A DNA stretch of 64,000 nt from Seohaeicola saemankumensis (GTDB lineage: Bacteria; Pseudomonadota; Alphaproteobacteria; Rhodobacterales; Rhodobacteraceae). The notes under the pieces are model-generated. The model did not search any database. It saw only the letters and a program-made list of their open reading frames with translations, and was not told where the DNA came from. Positions within the stretch are counted from its first letter, which is position 1; every line of letters begins with the position of its first letter. This document shows, piece by piece, positions 45,010 to 53,712 of this stretch. A program made the position numbers and the translations under genes. The stretch spans positions 62,001 through 126,000 of the forward strand of contig NZ_JAINWI010000015.1 of NCBI RefSeq assembly GCF_021021435.1. Reading direction: 5' to 3'.

Positions 45010-45954
45010 ATGGCTGAGACACGACATACCAAGGTTCTGATCATCGGCTCAGGGCCTGCGGGCTATACGGCAGGGGTCTATGCCAGCCGCGCGATGCTGG
45101 AGCCTATCCTTGTGCAAGGGATCGAACCGGGCGGCCAGTTGACCACAACAACCGAAGTCGAAAACTGGCCCGGCGATACCGAAGTGCAGGGCCCCGATCT
45201 GATGGTGCGGATGCAAAACCATGCCAAGGCGATGGGCTGCGAGATTATTGGCGATATCATTGTCTCGCTCGATACCACTGTGCGCCCCTTCGTGGCGCGC
45301 AGCGATAGTGGCACGATCTACACGGCAGATGCGGTGATCCTTGCCACAGGCGCGCGCGCCCAATGGCTGGGCCTCGCGTCCGAAGATGCCTTCAAAGGCT
45401 TCGGCGTATCGGCATGCGCCACCTGCGACGGGTTCTTCTATCGCGGTCAAGAAATCGTCGTGATCGGTGGCGGCAATACTGCGGTCGAGGAAGCGTTGTT
45501 CCTGACCAATTTCGCGTCAAAAGTCACCCTGATCCATCGCCGCGACACCCTGCGGGCGGAAAAGATCCTTCAGGACCGTCTGTTCAAGAACCCCAAGATC
45601 GAAACTTTGTGGTTCCACGCGCTGGAAGAGGTTGTTGGCGAGGATAATCCCAAAGGCGTCACAGCCGTGCGCGTCAAACATGTCGATACCGGCGCCATTA
45701 CCGAAATTCCGTGCAAGGGTGTCTTCGTGGCCATCGGTCACGCCCCCGCCAACGAACTGGTCAAGGACGTGCTGGAATTGCACAATGGCGGCTATGTCAC
45801 CGTGAAACCCGGCAGCACCGAGACATCGATTCCCGGAATTTTCGCGGCAGGCGACCTGACGGATCACAAATACCGTCAAGCCGTAACATCAGCCGGAATG
45901 GGCTGCATGGCGGCGCTGGACGCTGAACGCTTTCTGGCCGAACATCTGGAATAA
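45010..45954 (+). CDS. trxB: Thioredoxin-disulfide reductase
   Basis: 314 residues from ATG 45010. FAD loop [18 protein letters not shown] (10-27), redox pair CATCDG (about 138), NADPH loop [15 protein letters not shown] and [10 protein letters not shown] near the C-terminus. Low-molecular-weight bacterial TrxB. The frame extends upstream to 44881, but the ATG at 45010 gives the family start. Divergent from the Lrp regulator, an arrangement I associate with Rhodobacterales. Confidence 0.96.
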   Translation: MAETRHTKVLIIGSGPAGYTAGVYASRAMLEPILVQGIEPGGQLTTTTEVENWPGDTEVQGPDLMVRMQNHAKAMGCEIIGDIIVSLDTTVRPFVARSDSGTIYTADAVILATGARAQWLGLASEDAFKGFGVSACATCDGFFYRGQEIVVIGGGNTAVEEALFLTNFASKVTLIHRRDTLRAEKILQDRLFKNPKIETLWFHALEEVVGEDNPKGVTAVRVKHVDTGAITEIPCKGVFVAIGHAPANELVKDVLELHNGGYVTVKPGSTETSIPGIFAAGDLTDHKYRQAVTSAGMGCMAALDAERFLAEHLE

Positions 45955-46133
45955 TCGACCAAAGCCCTGCAAAAATGAATCACATTGGTCCGAAAACACA
46001 GTTCAGGCCAATGTCAGCTTGAATTTCGCCTGCTTCAAAGGCTATTCGGCCCGCGACCCTGCGGCTAGCCGATTGGGCAACCGTAATCCGTTCCGCATCA
46101 GCATTCCGCCTGTTCCGCATTGAAAGACTGACC

Positions 46134-47840
46134 ATGTATACGCCTAATCTTGCCCCTATTCCCGAACTCTATGTCTCGTATGAGAGTGCCCAAAAGCTCA
46201 AGGTCGAAGCGGCGCAGCTGATCAGTTGGGATCTGACCCCGCGCCAGATCTGCGATCTGGAACTGCTGATGAATGGCGGCTTCAACCCGCTCAAAGGGTT
46301 CCTGTCCGAGCAAGATTACGACAGCGTCGTCAACACGATGCGTCTGGCGAATGGCGCGCTCTGGCCGATGCCCATCAATCTGGATGTGCCCGAAGCCTTT
46401 GCCGAAAAACTGGAAATCGGTCAGGATATCGCGCTGCGCGATCAGGAAGGCGTGATCCTTGCCACCATGACCGTGACCGACCGCTGGGTGCCTGACAAGG
46501 CGCGCGAGGCGGAAAAGGTCTTTGGCGACGATGACTTGGCCCATCCGGCGGTGAATTATCTGCACAATACCGCAGGTGCTGTCTATCTGGGCGGTCCGGT
46601 TACAGGCATCCAGCAACCAGTGCATTACGATTTCAAAGGCCGCCGCGATACGCCCAACGAATTGCGCGCCCTGTTCCGCAAGCTGGGCTGGCGCAAGGTC
46701 GTGGCTTTTCAGACCCGCAACCCGCTGCACCGCGCGCATCAGGAACTGACTTTCCGCGCCGCGCGCGAGGCACAGGCCAACCTGCTGATCCATCCGGTTG
46801 TCGGCATGACCAAACCGGGCGATGTGGATCACTTCACCCGCGTGCGCTGCTATGAGGCTGTGCTGGACCAATACCCTTCCGCGACCACGACGATGAGCCT
46901 TCTGAACCTCGCCATGCGTATGGCTGGCCCACGCGAAGCGGTCTGGCACGGGCTGATCCGCAAGAACCACGGCTGCACGCATTTCATCGTGGGCCGCGAC
47001 CATGCCGGCCCCGGCAAGAACTCTGCGGGGCAGGATTTCTACGGCCCCTACGACGCGCAAACGCTTTTCAAGGAACATGAGGCCGAAATCGGCATTGAGA
47101 TGGTCGATTTCAAACACATGGTCTATGTGCAGGAAAAGGCGCAGTATTTCCCCGCTGACGAAGTGCCCGAAGGTTCGACCGTGCTGGACATCTCGGGCAC
47201 CGAACTGCGCCGCCGTCTGGCCGAGGGGCTGGAAATCCCCGAATGGTTTTCCTTCCCGCAAGTGGTCGCAGAGCTGCGCCGCACCCGTCCGCCACGGTCG
47301 CAGCAGGGCTTTACCGTGTTCTTCACCGGCTTTTCGGGATCGGGCAAATCCACCATCGCCAATGCCTTGATGATCAAGCTGATGGAAATGGGTGGCCGCC
47401 CCGTCACGCTGCTTGATGGGGATGTTGTCCGCAAGAACCTCAGTTCCGAACTAGGGTTCAGCAAGGAACACCGCGACCTGAACATCCGTCGCATCGGCTA
47501 TGTCGCATCCGAGATCACCAAGAATGGCGGCATCGCCATCTGCGCTCCGATCGCGCCCTACGCCACGACCCGCCGCGCCGTGCGCGAGGATATCGAGCAG
47601 TTCGGCGCGTTTCTGGAAGTGCATATCGCAACAAGCCTCGAAGAATGTGAACGGCGCGACCGCAAGGGGCTTTACAAGCTGGCCCGCGAGGGGAAAATCA
47701 AGGAATTCACTGGGATTTCAGACCCCTATGATATCCCCGCGAATCCAGAATTACGTCTGGACACCGAGAATGTCGAGGTCGACAACTGCGCCCATCAGGT
47801 CATTCTGAAGCTGGAAAGCATGGGTCTGATCGCAGGCTGA
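46134..47840 (+). CDS. Bifunctional sulfate adenylyltransferase / adenylylsulfate kinase
   Basis: 568 residues. N-terminal ATP sulfurylase (about 1-385): QTRNPLHRAHQEL with the catalytic HxxH-type loop, GRDHAGPGKNSAGQ, and SGTELRRRLAEG. C-terminal APS kinase (about 395-568): P-loop FTGFSGSGKSTIAN, DGDVVRKNLSSELGFSKEHRDLNIRR and FTGISDPYDIPANPEL. Makes APS and PAPS in one chain. This SAT-APSK fusion occurs in some bacteria in place of CysDN and CysC. A good terminator follows. 179 bp of upstream sequence show no riboswitch I recognise. Confidence 0.95.
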   Translation: MYTPNLAPIPELYVSYESAQKLKVEAAQLISWDLTPRQICDLELLMNGGFNPLKGFLSEQDYDSVVNTMRLANGALWPMPINLDVPEAFAEKLEIGQDIALRDQEGVILATMTVTDRWVPDKAREAEKVFGDDDLAHPAVNYLHNTAGAVYLGGPVTGIQQPVHYDFKGRRDTPNELRALFRKLGWRKVVAFQTRNPLHRAHQELTFRAAREAQANLLIHPVVGMTKPGDVDHFTRVRCYEAVLDQYPSATTTMSLLNLAMRMAGPREAVWHGLIRKNHGCTHFIVGRDHAGPGKNSAGQDFYGPYDAQTLFKEHEAEIGIEMVDFKHMVYVQEKAQYFPADEVPEGSTVLDISGTELRRRLAEGLEIPEWFSFPQVVAELRRTRPPRSQQGFTVFFTGFSGSGKSTIANALMIKLMEMGGRPVTLLDGDVVRKNLSSELGFSKEHRDLNIRRIGYVASEITKNGGIAICAPIAPYATTRRAVREDIEQFGAFLEVHIATSLEECERRDRKGLYKLAREGKIKEFTGISDPYDIPANPELRLDTENVEVDNCAHQVILKLESMGLIAG

Positions 47841-47863
47841 TCGCGCCCATATCGTCCAAAACC

Positions 47864-47897
47864 AAAGGCCGCACCTTTCTGGATGCGGCCTTTTTGT
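47864..47897 (+). terminator. Rho-independent terminator of the sat-cysC fusion gene
   Basis: AAAGGCCGCA pairs with TGCGGCCTTT across 10 nt, followed by TTTG. The reverse strand also ends in T residues, so it may serve the convergent DUF1150 gene. Confidence 0.85.
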
Positions 47898-47937
47898 ATT
47901 GCACAGATTCAGGCGCAGCCACTGTCTGGCCGGATCG

Positions 47938-48165
47938 TCAGTGGACCGTTACGGGCGCCATATGGTTTTGCCGCGCCAGAACAAAGGCAAGGCTTCTGTC
48001 CTTGACCAGGGCAAGCTGCATGCCTGCCGCATCATGGACCGCATATAAAGTCTCGATCCCTTCGGCTTGCTGGCGAATTTCCTCGGGAAGATCCGCGACC
48101 TTCACGGGCCGGACATAGACAATCGGGTTCTCACCCTCTGTTCCGAAATCGAATTTCGTTTCCAT
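47938..48165 (-). CDS. DUF1150 family protein
   Basis: 75 residues. Matches the alphaproteobacterial DUF1150 pattern: NPIVYVRPVKVADLPEEIRQQ, LYAVHDAAGMQLALVKDRSLAFVLARQN. Almost always encoded next to an Hsp20 gene, as here (5 bp downstream of it), so a role with the small heat-shock protein is suspected. No enzymatic motif. Confidence 0.9.
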   Translation of the reverse strand: METKFDFGTEGENPIVYVRPVKVADLPEEIRQQAEGIETLYAVHDAAGMQLALVKDRSLAFVLARQNHMAPVTVH

Positions 48166-48170
48166 GTACC

Positions 48171-48584
48171 TTATCCTTTCCTGATCCTGATCGTCTGCAC
48201 CACAGTCTCGGGCTGGGCGCGTGTCAGATCGACATGCAACAATCCATTTTCCATGATCGCCTCGCCGACCTCGACACCGTCAGCCAGAACGAAACTGCGC
48301 TGGAACTGTCGCGCGGCAATGCCCCGATGCAGATAGACGCGCCCCTCTGTATCGTCACGCTGCCGTCCACGAATGACCAGTTGCCGGTCCTCGACTGTGA
48401 TCGCCAAGTCGTTCTCGGCAAATCCTGCCACAGCAAGCGTGATGCGATAGGAATTGTTCGAGGTTTGCTCGATGTTGAAGGGGGGATAGCCTTCATTCCC
48501 GGATTTCGCGTTGCGTTCCAGCAAACGCTCCAGCTGGTCAAAGCCCAGCAGGTAAGGGTGTGACCCCAAGGTCAGTTTCGTCAT
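48171..48584 (-). CDS. Small heat-shock protein, Hsp20/IbpA type
   Basis: 137 residues from ATG 48584 (MTKLTLGSHPYLLGFDQLERLLER). Alpha-crystallin domain (about 33-125): YPPFNIEQTSNNSYRITLAVAGF, DLAITVEDRQLVIRGRQ, YLHRGIAARQFQRSFVLADGV and GLLHVDL. An ATP-independent holdase. It forms a pair with DUF1150. The open frame runs to 48818 on the minus strand but that portion is noncoding. I could not find a convincing sigma-32 promoter in the 223 bp upstream. Confidence 0.93.
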   Translation of the reverse strand: MTKLTLGSHPYLLGFDQLERLLERNAKSGNEGYPPFNIEQTSNNSYRITLAVAGFAENDLAITVEDRQLVIRGRQRDDTEGRVYLHRGIAARQFQRSFVLADGVEVGEAIMENGLLHVDLTRAQPETVVQTIRIRKG

Positions 48585-48807
48585 CGACACGTCCTTGTCA
48601 AAAGCGACCGTCCAGATTGCAGGTCCCGTTATGGCGGCCTGCATACCGGAAATATGGGGTGGCCAGGTTGCCAGCGCAAGAGCCTCACCTTCGGGGGGCT
48701 TCCGAATCCGCCCCTCCGTTCGAGATACTTTGCAAAAATGCGGTTTTTCAGTATCTTGGTTCTCCGTGCGAAACACGGGGGAATCACCAGTCAGGGAATG
48801 TCGTGCC

Positions 48808-49032
48808 ATGAACGCCATCAGCGATATCTCGATGAAGAACGACGACGTATTGCGCGTGGAGCTTGAAGTGTTCCGGCGCGAGCATCGCGATCTGGATGAT
48901 GCGATTTCCGCGCTTGTTCAAAAAGGCACTGGCGACCAATTGACGATCCAGCGGCTCAAAAAGAAGAAGCTGATGCTGAAAGACCTGATCGCCCGAATCG
49001 AAGACCGTCTGACGCCGGACATCATCGCCTGA
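48808..49032 (+). CDS. YdcH-like small protein (DUF465)
   Basis: 74 residues from ATG 48808 with AGGGA upstream. Predicted helical hairpin: [21 protein letters not shown], then [25 protein letters not shown], the typical DUF465 K-K-x-x-L-x-L-K-D motif. Function unknown. It precedes purE by 67 bp. A small hairpin CCGTG/CACGG lies about 30 bp before its start. Confidence 0.88.
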   Translation: MNAISDISMKNDDVLRVELEVFRREHRDLDDAISALVQKGTGDQLTIQRLKKKKLMLKDLIARIEDRLTPDIIA

Positions 49033-49099
49033 TCCTGCGATTGCGTCGCCTGCGACCTTGGCTATAGTGCGCGCTCAGTTGTTGAAGGAGCGTGAAGGC

Positions 49100-49588
49100 A
49101 TGGCCGACGTCAAGGTAGGTATCATCATGGGTAGCCAGTCGGACTGGCCCACCATGAAAGAGGCAGCAGATATGCTGGACGCGCTTGATGTGCCCTACGA
49201 GGCGCGGATCGTATCGGCCCATCGCACACCGGACCGGCTTTGGGACTATGGCAAAACGGCAGTGGAACGCGGGCTTCAGGTGATTATCGCAGGCGCTGGC
49301 GGTGCGGCGCATCTCCCTGGCATGATGGCCTCCAAGACGCGGGTGCCGGTGATCGGCGTACCTGTGCAAACGCGTGCGCTGTCGGGTGTGGACAGTCTCT
49401 ATTCGATCCTGCAAATGCCACGCGGCTATCCTGTGGGGACCATGGCGATCGGTGCTGCAGGGGCGGCCAATGCCGGGCTGATGGCAGCCAGCATCCTTGC
49501 CCTACAGGATGCAGCCCTGGCGACGCGGCTGGACACATGGCGCGCGGATCTGTCAGCCTCGATCCCCGAGGTGCCAGTGGATGAGTGA
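49100..49588 (+). CDS. purE: N5-carboxyaminoimidazole ribonucleotide mutase PurE
   Basis: 162 residues from ATG 49100 with AAGGAG and GAAGG upstream. De novo purine synthesis, N5-CAIR to [18 protein letters not shown] (8-21), the catalytic His in [11 protein letters not shown] and [32 protein letters not shown]. Class I PurE, which needs PurK, encoded next with an 8-bp overlap. Confidence 0.96.
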   Translation: MADVKVGIIMGSQSDWPTMKEAADMLDALDVPYEARIVSAHRTPDRLWDYGKTAVERGLQVIIAGAGGAAHLPGMMASKTRVPVIGVPVQTRALSGVDSLYSILQMPRGYPVGTMAIGAAGAANAGLMAASILALQDAALATRLDTWRADLSASIPEVPVDE

Positions 49589-50657
49589 TATGCTTCTAAC
49601 GGGCGCGACCATCGGTATTCTGGGCGGCGGACAACTGGGCCGGATGCTGTCAGTTGCGGCCAGCCGCCTTGGCTTTCGCACGCATATTTTCGAGCCGGGG
49701 CTTAATCCGCCCGCTGCTGATGTCGCGCATCAGGTGACCACCGCCCCTTACGAAGATGCCGCAGCCCTTGGCCGGTTTGCGGCCGCTTGCGATGTCATCA
49801 CCTACGAGTTCGAGAATATCCCGACCGCTGCACTGGACTTGCTGGAGCCGCTGCGCCCGATCCGTCCGGGCCGCGAGGCGCTGAGGATCAGTCAGGACCG
49901 GATACTCGAGAAGGACTTTCTGACGGGACTGGGTCTTACCACCGCCCCCTATGCGGCCGTGGATGATGCCGCATCGCTGGAGAAGGCGATTGGAGACGTC
50001 GGGGTGCCCTCGATTCTGAAAACGCGGCGCTTCGGTTACGATGGCAAAGGGCAGTCACGGCTACGGTCCAGCACTGATGCGCCGCGCGCTTTGGCGGATA
50101 TGGCGGGCAGCCCTGCCATTCTGGAAGCCTTCATTGATTTCAGCTTCGAGGTCTCGGTGATCGGCGCACGCAATACCAGCGGGCAGGTCGCCTGCTATGA
50201 TCCGGGCGAGAACGTGCACCGCGATGGTATCCTGCACACGACCACCGTTCCCTCGCGCCTGACTTCGGCGCAGCGGATGGATGCGGTACTGCTGACCGCC
50301 AGAATTCTGAACGCGCTGGATTATGTCGGTGTGATGGGCGTTGAATTGTTTGTCACCCCCAAGGGCCTAATCGTAAACGAGATCGCGCCGCGTGTGCATA
50401 ATTCGGGGCACTGGACCCAGAACGGCTGCACCATCGACCAGTTCGAGCAGCACATCCGCGCAATCGCGGGCTGGCCTCTGGGGGACGGGACGCGCCATGC
50501 CGATGTGATCATGGAGAACCTGATCGGGGCGGATATGGACCACGTGCCGGAGCTTGCAAAAGAGCCAGCTACCGCCTTGCATCTTTACGGCAAGGCCGAG
50601 GCCAAAGCCGGTCGCAAGATGGGGCATGTCAACCGGATCATCCTGCCCAAACCCTGA
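49581..50657 (+). CDS. purK: N5-carboxyaminoimidazole ribonucleotide synthase PurK
   Basis: 358 residues from ATG 49581, overlapping purE; ATG 49590 is an alternative. ATP-grasp enzyme making N5-CAIR from AIR, ATP and bicarbonate. [17 protein letters not shown] at the N-terminus, [22 protein letters not shown] and the metal site [18 protein letters not shown]. Complete length. A dispersed-motif copy lies 26 bp after the stop. Confidence 0.95.
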   Translation: MSDMLLTGATIGILGGGQLGRMLSVAASRLGFRTHIFEPGLNPPAADVAHQVTTAPYEDAAALGRFAAACDVITYEFENIPTAALDLLEPLRPIRPGREALRISQDRILEKDFLTGLGLTTAPYAAVDDAASLEKAIGDVGVPSILKTRRFGYDGKGQSRLRSSTDAPRALADMAGSPAILEAFIDFSFEVSVIGARNTSGQVACYDPGENVHRDGILHTTTVPSRLTSAQRMDAVLLTARILNALDYVGVMGVELFVTPKGLIVNEIAPRVHNSGHWTQNGCTIDQFEQHIRAIAGWPLGDGTRHADVIMENLIGADMDHVPELAKEPATALHLYGKAEAKAGRKMGHVNRIILPKP

Positions 50658-50683
50658 CACCCCGCTTTGCCGGCACGGGCATC

Positions 50684-50708
50684 AGGGATATTTGAAGCAA
50701 GAAGAATG
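50684..50708 (+). repeat. Copy B of the dispersed 3'-end motif
   Basis: GATATTTGAAGCAAGAAGA core between the convergent purK and dioxygenase genes. Confidence 0.7.
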
Positions 50709-50787
50709 TCAGGGCGGCGCCTGTTTCTTTCTGCCGGAAATATCCATAGTCGCGTTGACCGAGAGCACCACGTTGCGCTGGCACAGC

Positions 50788-51345
50788 CTAGCGGAAGGCC
50801 GGACCATGCGCCCAGATCGTCAGGGAATGGCGCTGTCCTTTGGTGACCGGCGTCACGCGGTGCAGTAGAAAGCTGGGAAAGATCGTCGCATGGCCGCGAC
50901 CAAGGCCCGCCTCGTGTGTATGCGCGCTTGGCATGACTTCCAGCCGCCCGCCATCATAATCCTCTGCCCCGGACAGCTGCACCACCATGGTCAGTTTGCG
51001 CTGGCGCGCCAATGGCCCCTCGCCAATATCGGAATGCCAGTCGAAATGGCCCTCGCGCGCCGCATCGTAGCGGGCAACTTGCGCACTTTCGGAAAAGCTT
51101 TGCAGATCAAAGCCGAAGACATCGCGGTTGGCGATCCGCACCACGTCGATGATACGGTCCATGACCCAATCGCTGCCCGGCACATCGTCCAGCCAGACCA
51201 GATCGGCGCGCCGCAGGTTGTGGTCCTGTGTCTGCCCTACCAGACGCGCATCGCGCGACGGGGCCGCGTCGGCCAAACCGACGATCCGGTCACATTCCTC
51301 GCCTGAGAAAGCCGTTTCTTGCGCATGCACTGCGATCATTTTCAT
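50788..51345 (-). CDS. Fe(II)/2-oxoglutarate-dependent dioxygenase
   Basis: 185 residues from ATG 51345 (ATG 51339 also possible). Prolyl-4-hydroxylase-like double-stranded beta helix: metal ligands His and Asp in FDWHSDIG (about 98-105) and the distal His in FLLHRVTPV, with Arg in GQRHSLTIW binding 2-oxoglutarate. DYDGGRLEV precedes the second half. Resembles PKHD-type enzymes such as PiuC/YbiX but is shorter (about 185 against 225). Substrate unknown. Confidence 0.85.
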   Translation of the reverse strand: MKMIAVHAQETAFSGEECDRIVGLADAAPSRDARLVGQTQDHNLRRADLVWLDDVPGSDWVMDRIIDVVRIANRDVFGFDLQSFSESAQVARYDAAREGHFDWHSDIGEGPLARQRKLTMVVQLSGAEDYDGGRLEVMPSAHTHEAGLGRGHATIFPSFLLHRVTPVTKGQRHSLTIWAHGPAFR

Positions 51346-51478
51346 GTCCTGAACTGGAATCGGCGTGTTCTCGCAGAACACCCTGCCCGCGGCGCGCCGA
51401 AACACGACTCAGAGGTCGTTTATGTCCCTACAGGATGAGGGGATTTCATTTTCCCGCGTTTAGGGTCATATCGCGACC

Positions 51479-51874
51479 ATGTCAGAGCAAATACCCGATC
51501 TTGCCCAGATGGAAGAGATGGCCCGCCAGACGGTGGACAGCCTGCCTGACCCGTTTCGCGCGGCGGCACTGCACGTGGCAATTTGCGTCACGGACTGGCC
51601 TGACGCGGATTTGATGGCGGGGCTGGAGATCGACGATCCGCTGGATCTGACCGGACTTTACGAAGGCATCCCGATGACCGAGAAATCGGTGTTCGACCAA
51701 CCGATGGGACCAGACACTGTGTGGTTGTTCCGCAAGCCTATTCTAGATGAATGGCGCGCGCGCGGCGATGTCAGCATCGCGGAGTTGGTGGCCCATGTCA
51801 CCATCCACGAATTCGCGCATCACTTCGGCTGGTCCGATGATGATATTGCCAGCATCGACCGCTGGTGGGAGTAA
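51479..51874 (+). CDS. Minimal zincin metallopeptidase family protein
   Basis: 131 residues. Zinc motif HEFAHHFGWSDDDI (about 110-123; HExxH followed by a downstream Asp), preceded by AELVAHVTI. LYEGIPMTEKS and VWLFRKPILDEW match the small metallopeptidase group (formerly DUF1025, TM_0057-like). Divergent from the dioxygenase by 133 bp. Cytoplasmic. Activity not proven for the family. Confidence 0.85.
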   Translation: MSEQIPDLAQMEEMARQTVDSLPDPFRAAALHVAICVTDWPDADLMAGLEIDDPLDLTGLYEGIPMTEKSVFDQPMGPDTVWLFRKPILDEWRARGDVSIAELVAHVTIHEFAHHFGWSDDDIASIDRWWE

Positions 51875-51883
51875 CGCGCGGAC

Positions 51884-53548
51884 CTATGCGCCGCTCTCGT
51901 CGCGCCAGCGGTTCACAACCGGATAGCGGCGATCCAGCCAGAAGGCGCGCGGGCTGAGGCGCGTGCCGGGGGCCGACTGGAAGCGTTTGTATTCGCTGAT
52001 ATAAAGCAGATGCTCGATCCGTTTGACGGTGGCGCGGTCATAGCCTGCTGCCACGCAATCAGCGACCGAGGCATCGCTGTCCACCAGCAGGCGCAGGATG
52101 CCGTCCAGCACCTCGTAGGGGGGCAGGCTGTCTTCGTCCTTCTGGTCGGGGCGCAATTCAGCGCTGGGAGGCTTGTCGATGATCTGTGGTGGGATCACGA
52201 CACCTGCAGGACCTTTCATCCAGTCGCGGTGATTCTCGTTGCGCCAGCGGCAGGCACGGAAGACTTGCGTTTTGTACATGTCCTTGATCGGGTTATAGCC
52301 GCCGGCCATATCGCCGTAAATCGTGGCATACCCGACCGCAACCTCAGATTTGTTGCCCGTCGTCAAAAGCATATTGCCGAACTTGTTGCTCATCGCCATC
52401 AACAGCAAGCCACGCAAACGCGACTGGATGTTCTCTTCGGTCAAATCGGGCGCAAGACCTTCGAACACGGGGGCAAGCGCGTCCGTCACAGCGGCGCGTG
52501 GTCCGCTGATAGGCACCGTATCATAGGCGCAGCCCAGCGCCTCGACCACGCCTTTGGCATCCTCCAGAGAGGCTTGCGAAGTGTATTCCGACGGCAGCAT
52601 CACGCAGCGCAGGTTTTCCGCCCCGATTGCATCGGCGGCTATCGCGGCCACGATAGCGCTGTCGATCCCGCCTGAAAGACCCAGAATGGCTGTGCGGAAA
52701 CCAGCCTTGCCCATGTAATCGCGCAAGGCGATCACCATCGCGTGGTAATCCTGCTCCAGCAGATCGGGGATGCTGGCCCGGACGCCCTGCGCGGCGATCC
52801 AGCCATCGGGCGTGTGGGTGAAATCGACATGCACCACCGCCTCTTCAAAGACGGGCAGTTGCACCGCCAGCGCACCACCGGGATTGAGCACGAAGGAACC
52901 ACCGTCAAAGACCTGATCATCCTGCCCGCCCACCATGTTGAGATAGACCAGTGGCAGGTCTGTCTCGATCACGCGGGCGACCATGAGGTTTTGCCGGACC
53001 TCCATCTTGCCATGGCAATAGGGGCTGCCATTGGGCACCAGTAGCATCTCGGCCCCTGTCTCGGCCAGTGTCTCGGCCACATCCGCGTGCCATGCATCCT
53101 CGCAGACAGGGCTGCCGATCCGCAGCGACCCGATACTGTAGGGGCCTTGCGGAGGGCCCGCGTCGAACAGGCGATGTTCGTCAAAGACATCCTCGTTTGG
53201 CAGGTGCTGTTTGAGCACGCGGGCACGGATCATGCCGCCTGCCAGAACGTACCACGCATTGTAGAGCTTTCCGTCTTCCGCCAAAGGACCGCCGATACCG
53301 ATCGCAGGGCCATCCGCGCAGTCGCGTGCCAATGCCGCGATCACGGACATGGCAGCCTTGTGGAAGGCAGGTTTCAGCACAAGATCCTGTGTCTGGTAAC
53401 CTGTAATAAACATTTCGGGGAGCGCGACCATATCGGCCTGCGCGGTCTTTGCCTGATCCCACGCCGTACGCGCACGTGCGGCGTTACCCTCCAGATCGCC
53501 CACAACCGGGTTCAATTGCGCGAGTGTCAGGCGGAAACGGTCGGCCAT
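51884..53548 (-). CDS. nadE: Glutamine-dependent NAD+ synthase
   Basis: 554 residues. N-terminal nitrilase-fold glutaminase (about 1-270) with Glu in ALPEMFITGY, Lys in VLKQHLPN and Cys in SPVCEDAW, then the NAD synthase domain (about 275-554) with the ATP loop GLSGGIDSAIVAAIA and the tail NKSEVAVGYATIYGDMAGG. Complete two-domain protein, so glutamine can be the nitrogen donor. Convergent with the zincin gene 9 bp away. Confidence 0.96.
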   Translation of the reverse strand: MADRFRLTLAQLNPVVGDLEGNAARARTAWDQAKTAQADMVALPEMFITGYQTQDLVLKPAFHKAAMSVIAALARDCADGPAIGIGGPLAEDGKLYNAWYVLAGGMIRARVLKQHLPNEDVFDEHRLFDAGPPQGPYSIGSLRIGSPVCEDAWHADVAETLAETGAEMLLVPNGSPYCHGKMEVRQNLMVARVIETDLPLVYLNMVGGQDDQVFDGGSFVLNPGGALAVQLPVFEEAVVHVDFTHTPDGWIAAQGVRASIPDLLEQDYHAMVIALRDYMGKAGFRTAILGLSGGIDSAIVAAIAADAIGAENLRCVMLPSEYTSQASLEDAKGVVEALGCAYDTVPISGPRAAVTDALAPVFEGLAPDLTEENIQSRLRGLLLMAMSNKFGNMLLTTGNKSEVAVGYATIYGDMAGGYNPIKDMYKTQVFRACRWRNENHRDWMKGPAGVVIPPQIIDKPPSAELRPDQKDEDSLPPYEVLDGILRLLVDSDASVADCVAAGYDRATVKRIEHLLYISEYKRFQSAPGTRLSPRAFWLDRRYPVVNRWRDESGA

Positions 53549-53712
53549 GGTCTGCCCTCTGATCAGTCTTTGGTTAGATGACTTAGCAGATCAGGTGGCA
53601 AGGGAAAGCCGATATGCGGCAAAAGGCGTTGTCTGCCCGCCCGCCCTCCTTTAGGTTCGATCCAGGTCAGGGCTGGTCCGCAAGGCAGAAGCCCGCAACA
53701 TCAGGGGCAGAT

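Noticed and set aside
46098-47261. 387-codon open frame antisense to the sat-cysC fusion
   Set aside because: The fusion's motifs cover this span and the antisense translation has no recognisable domain.
48585-48807. Heat-shock (sigma-32) promoter or RNA thermometer before hsp20
   Set aside because: No convincing promoter boxes or ROSE-like hairpins on the minus strand; only a small hairpin near the DUF465 start.
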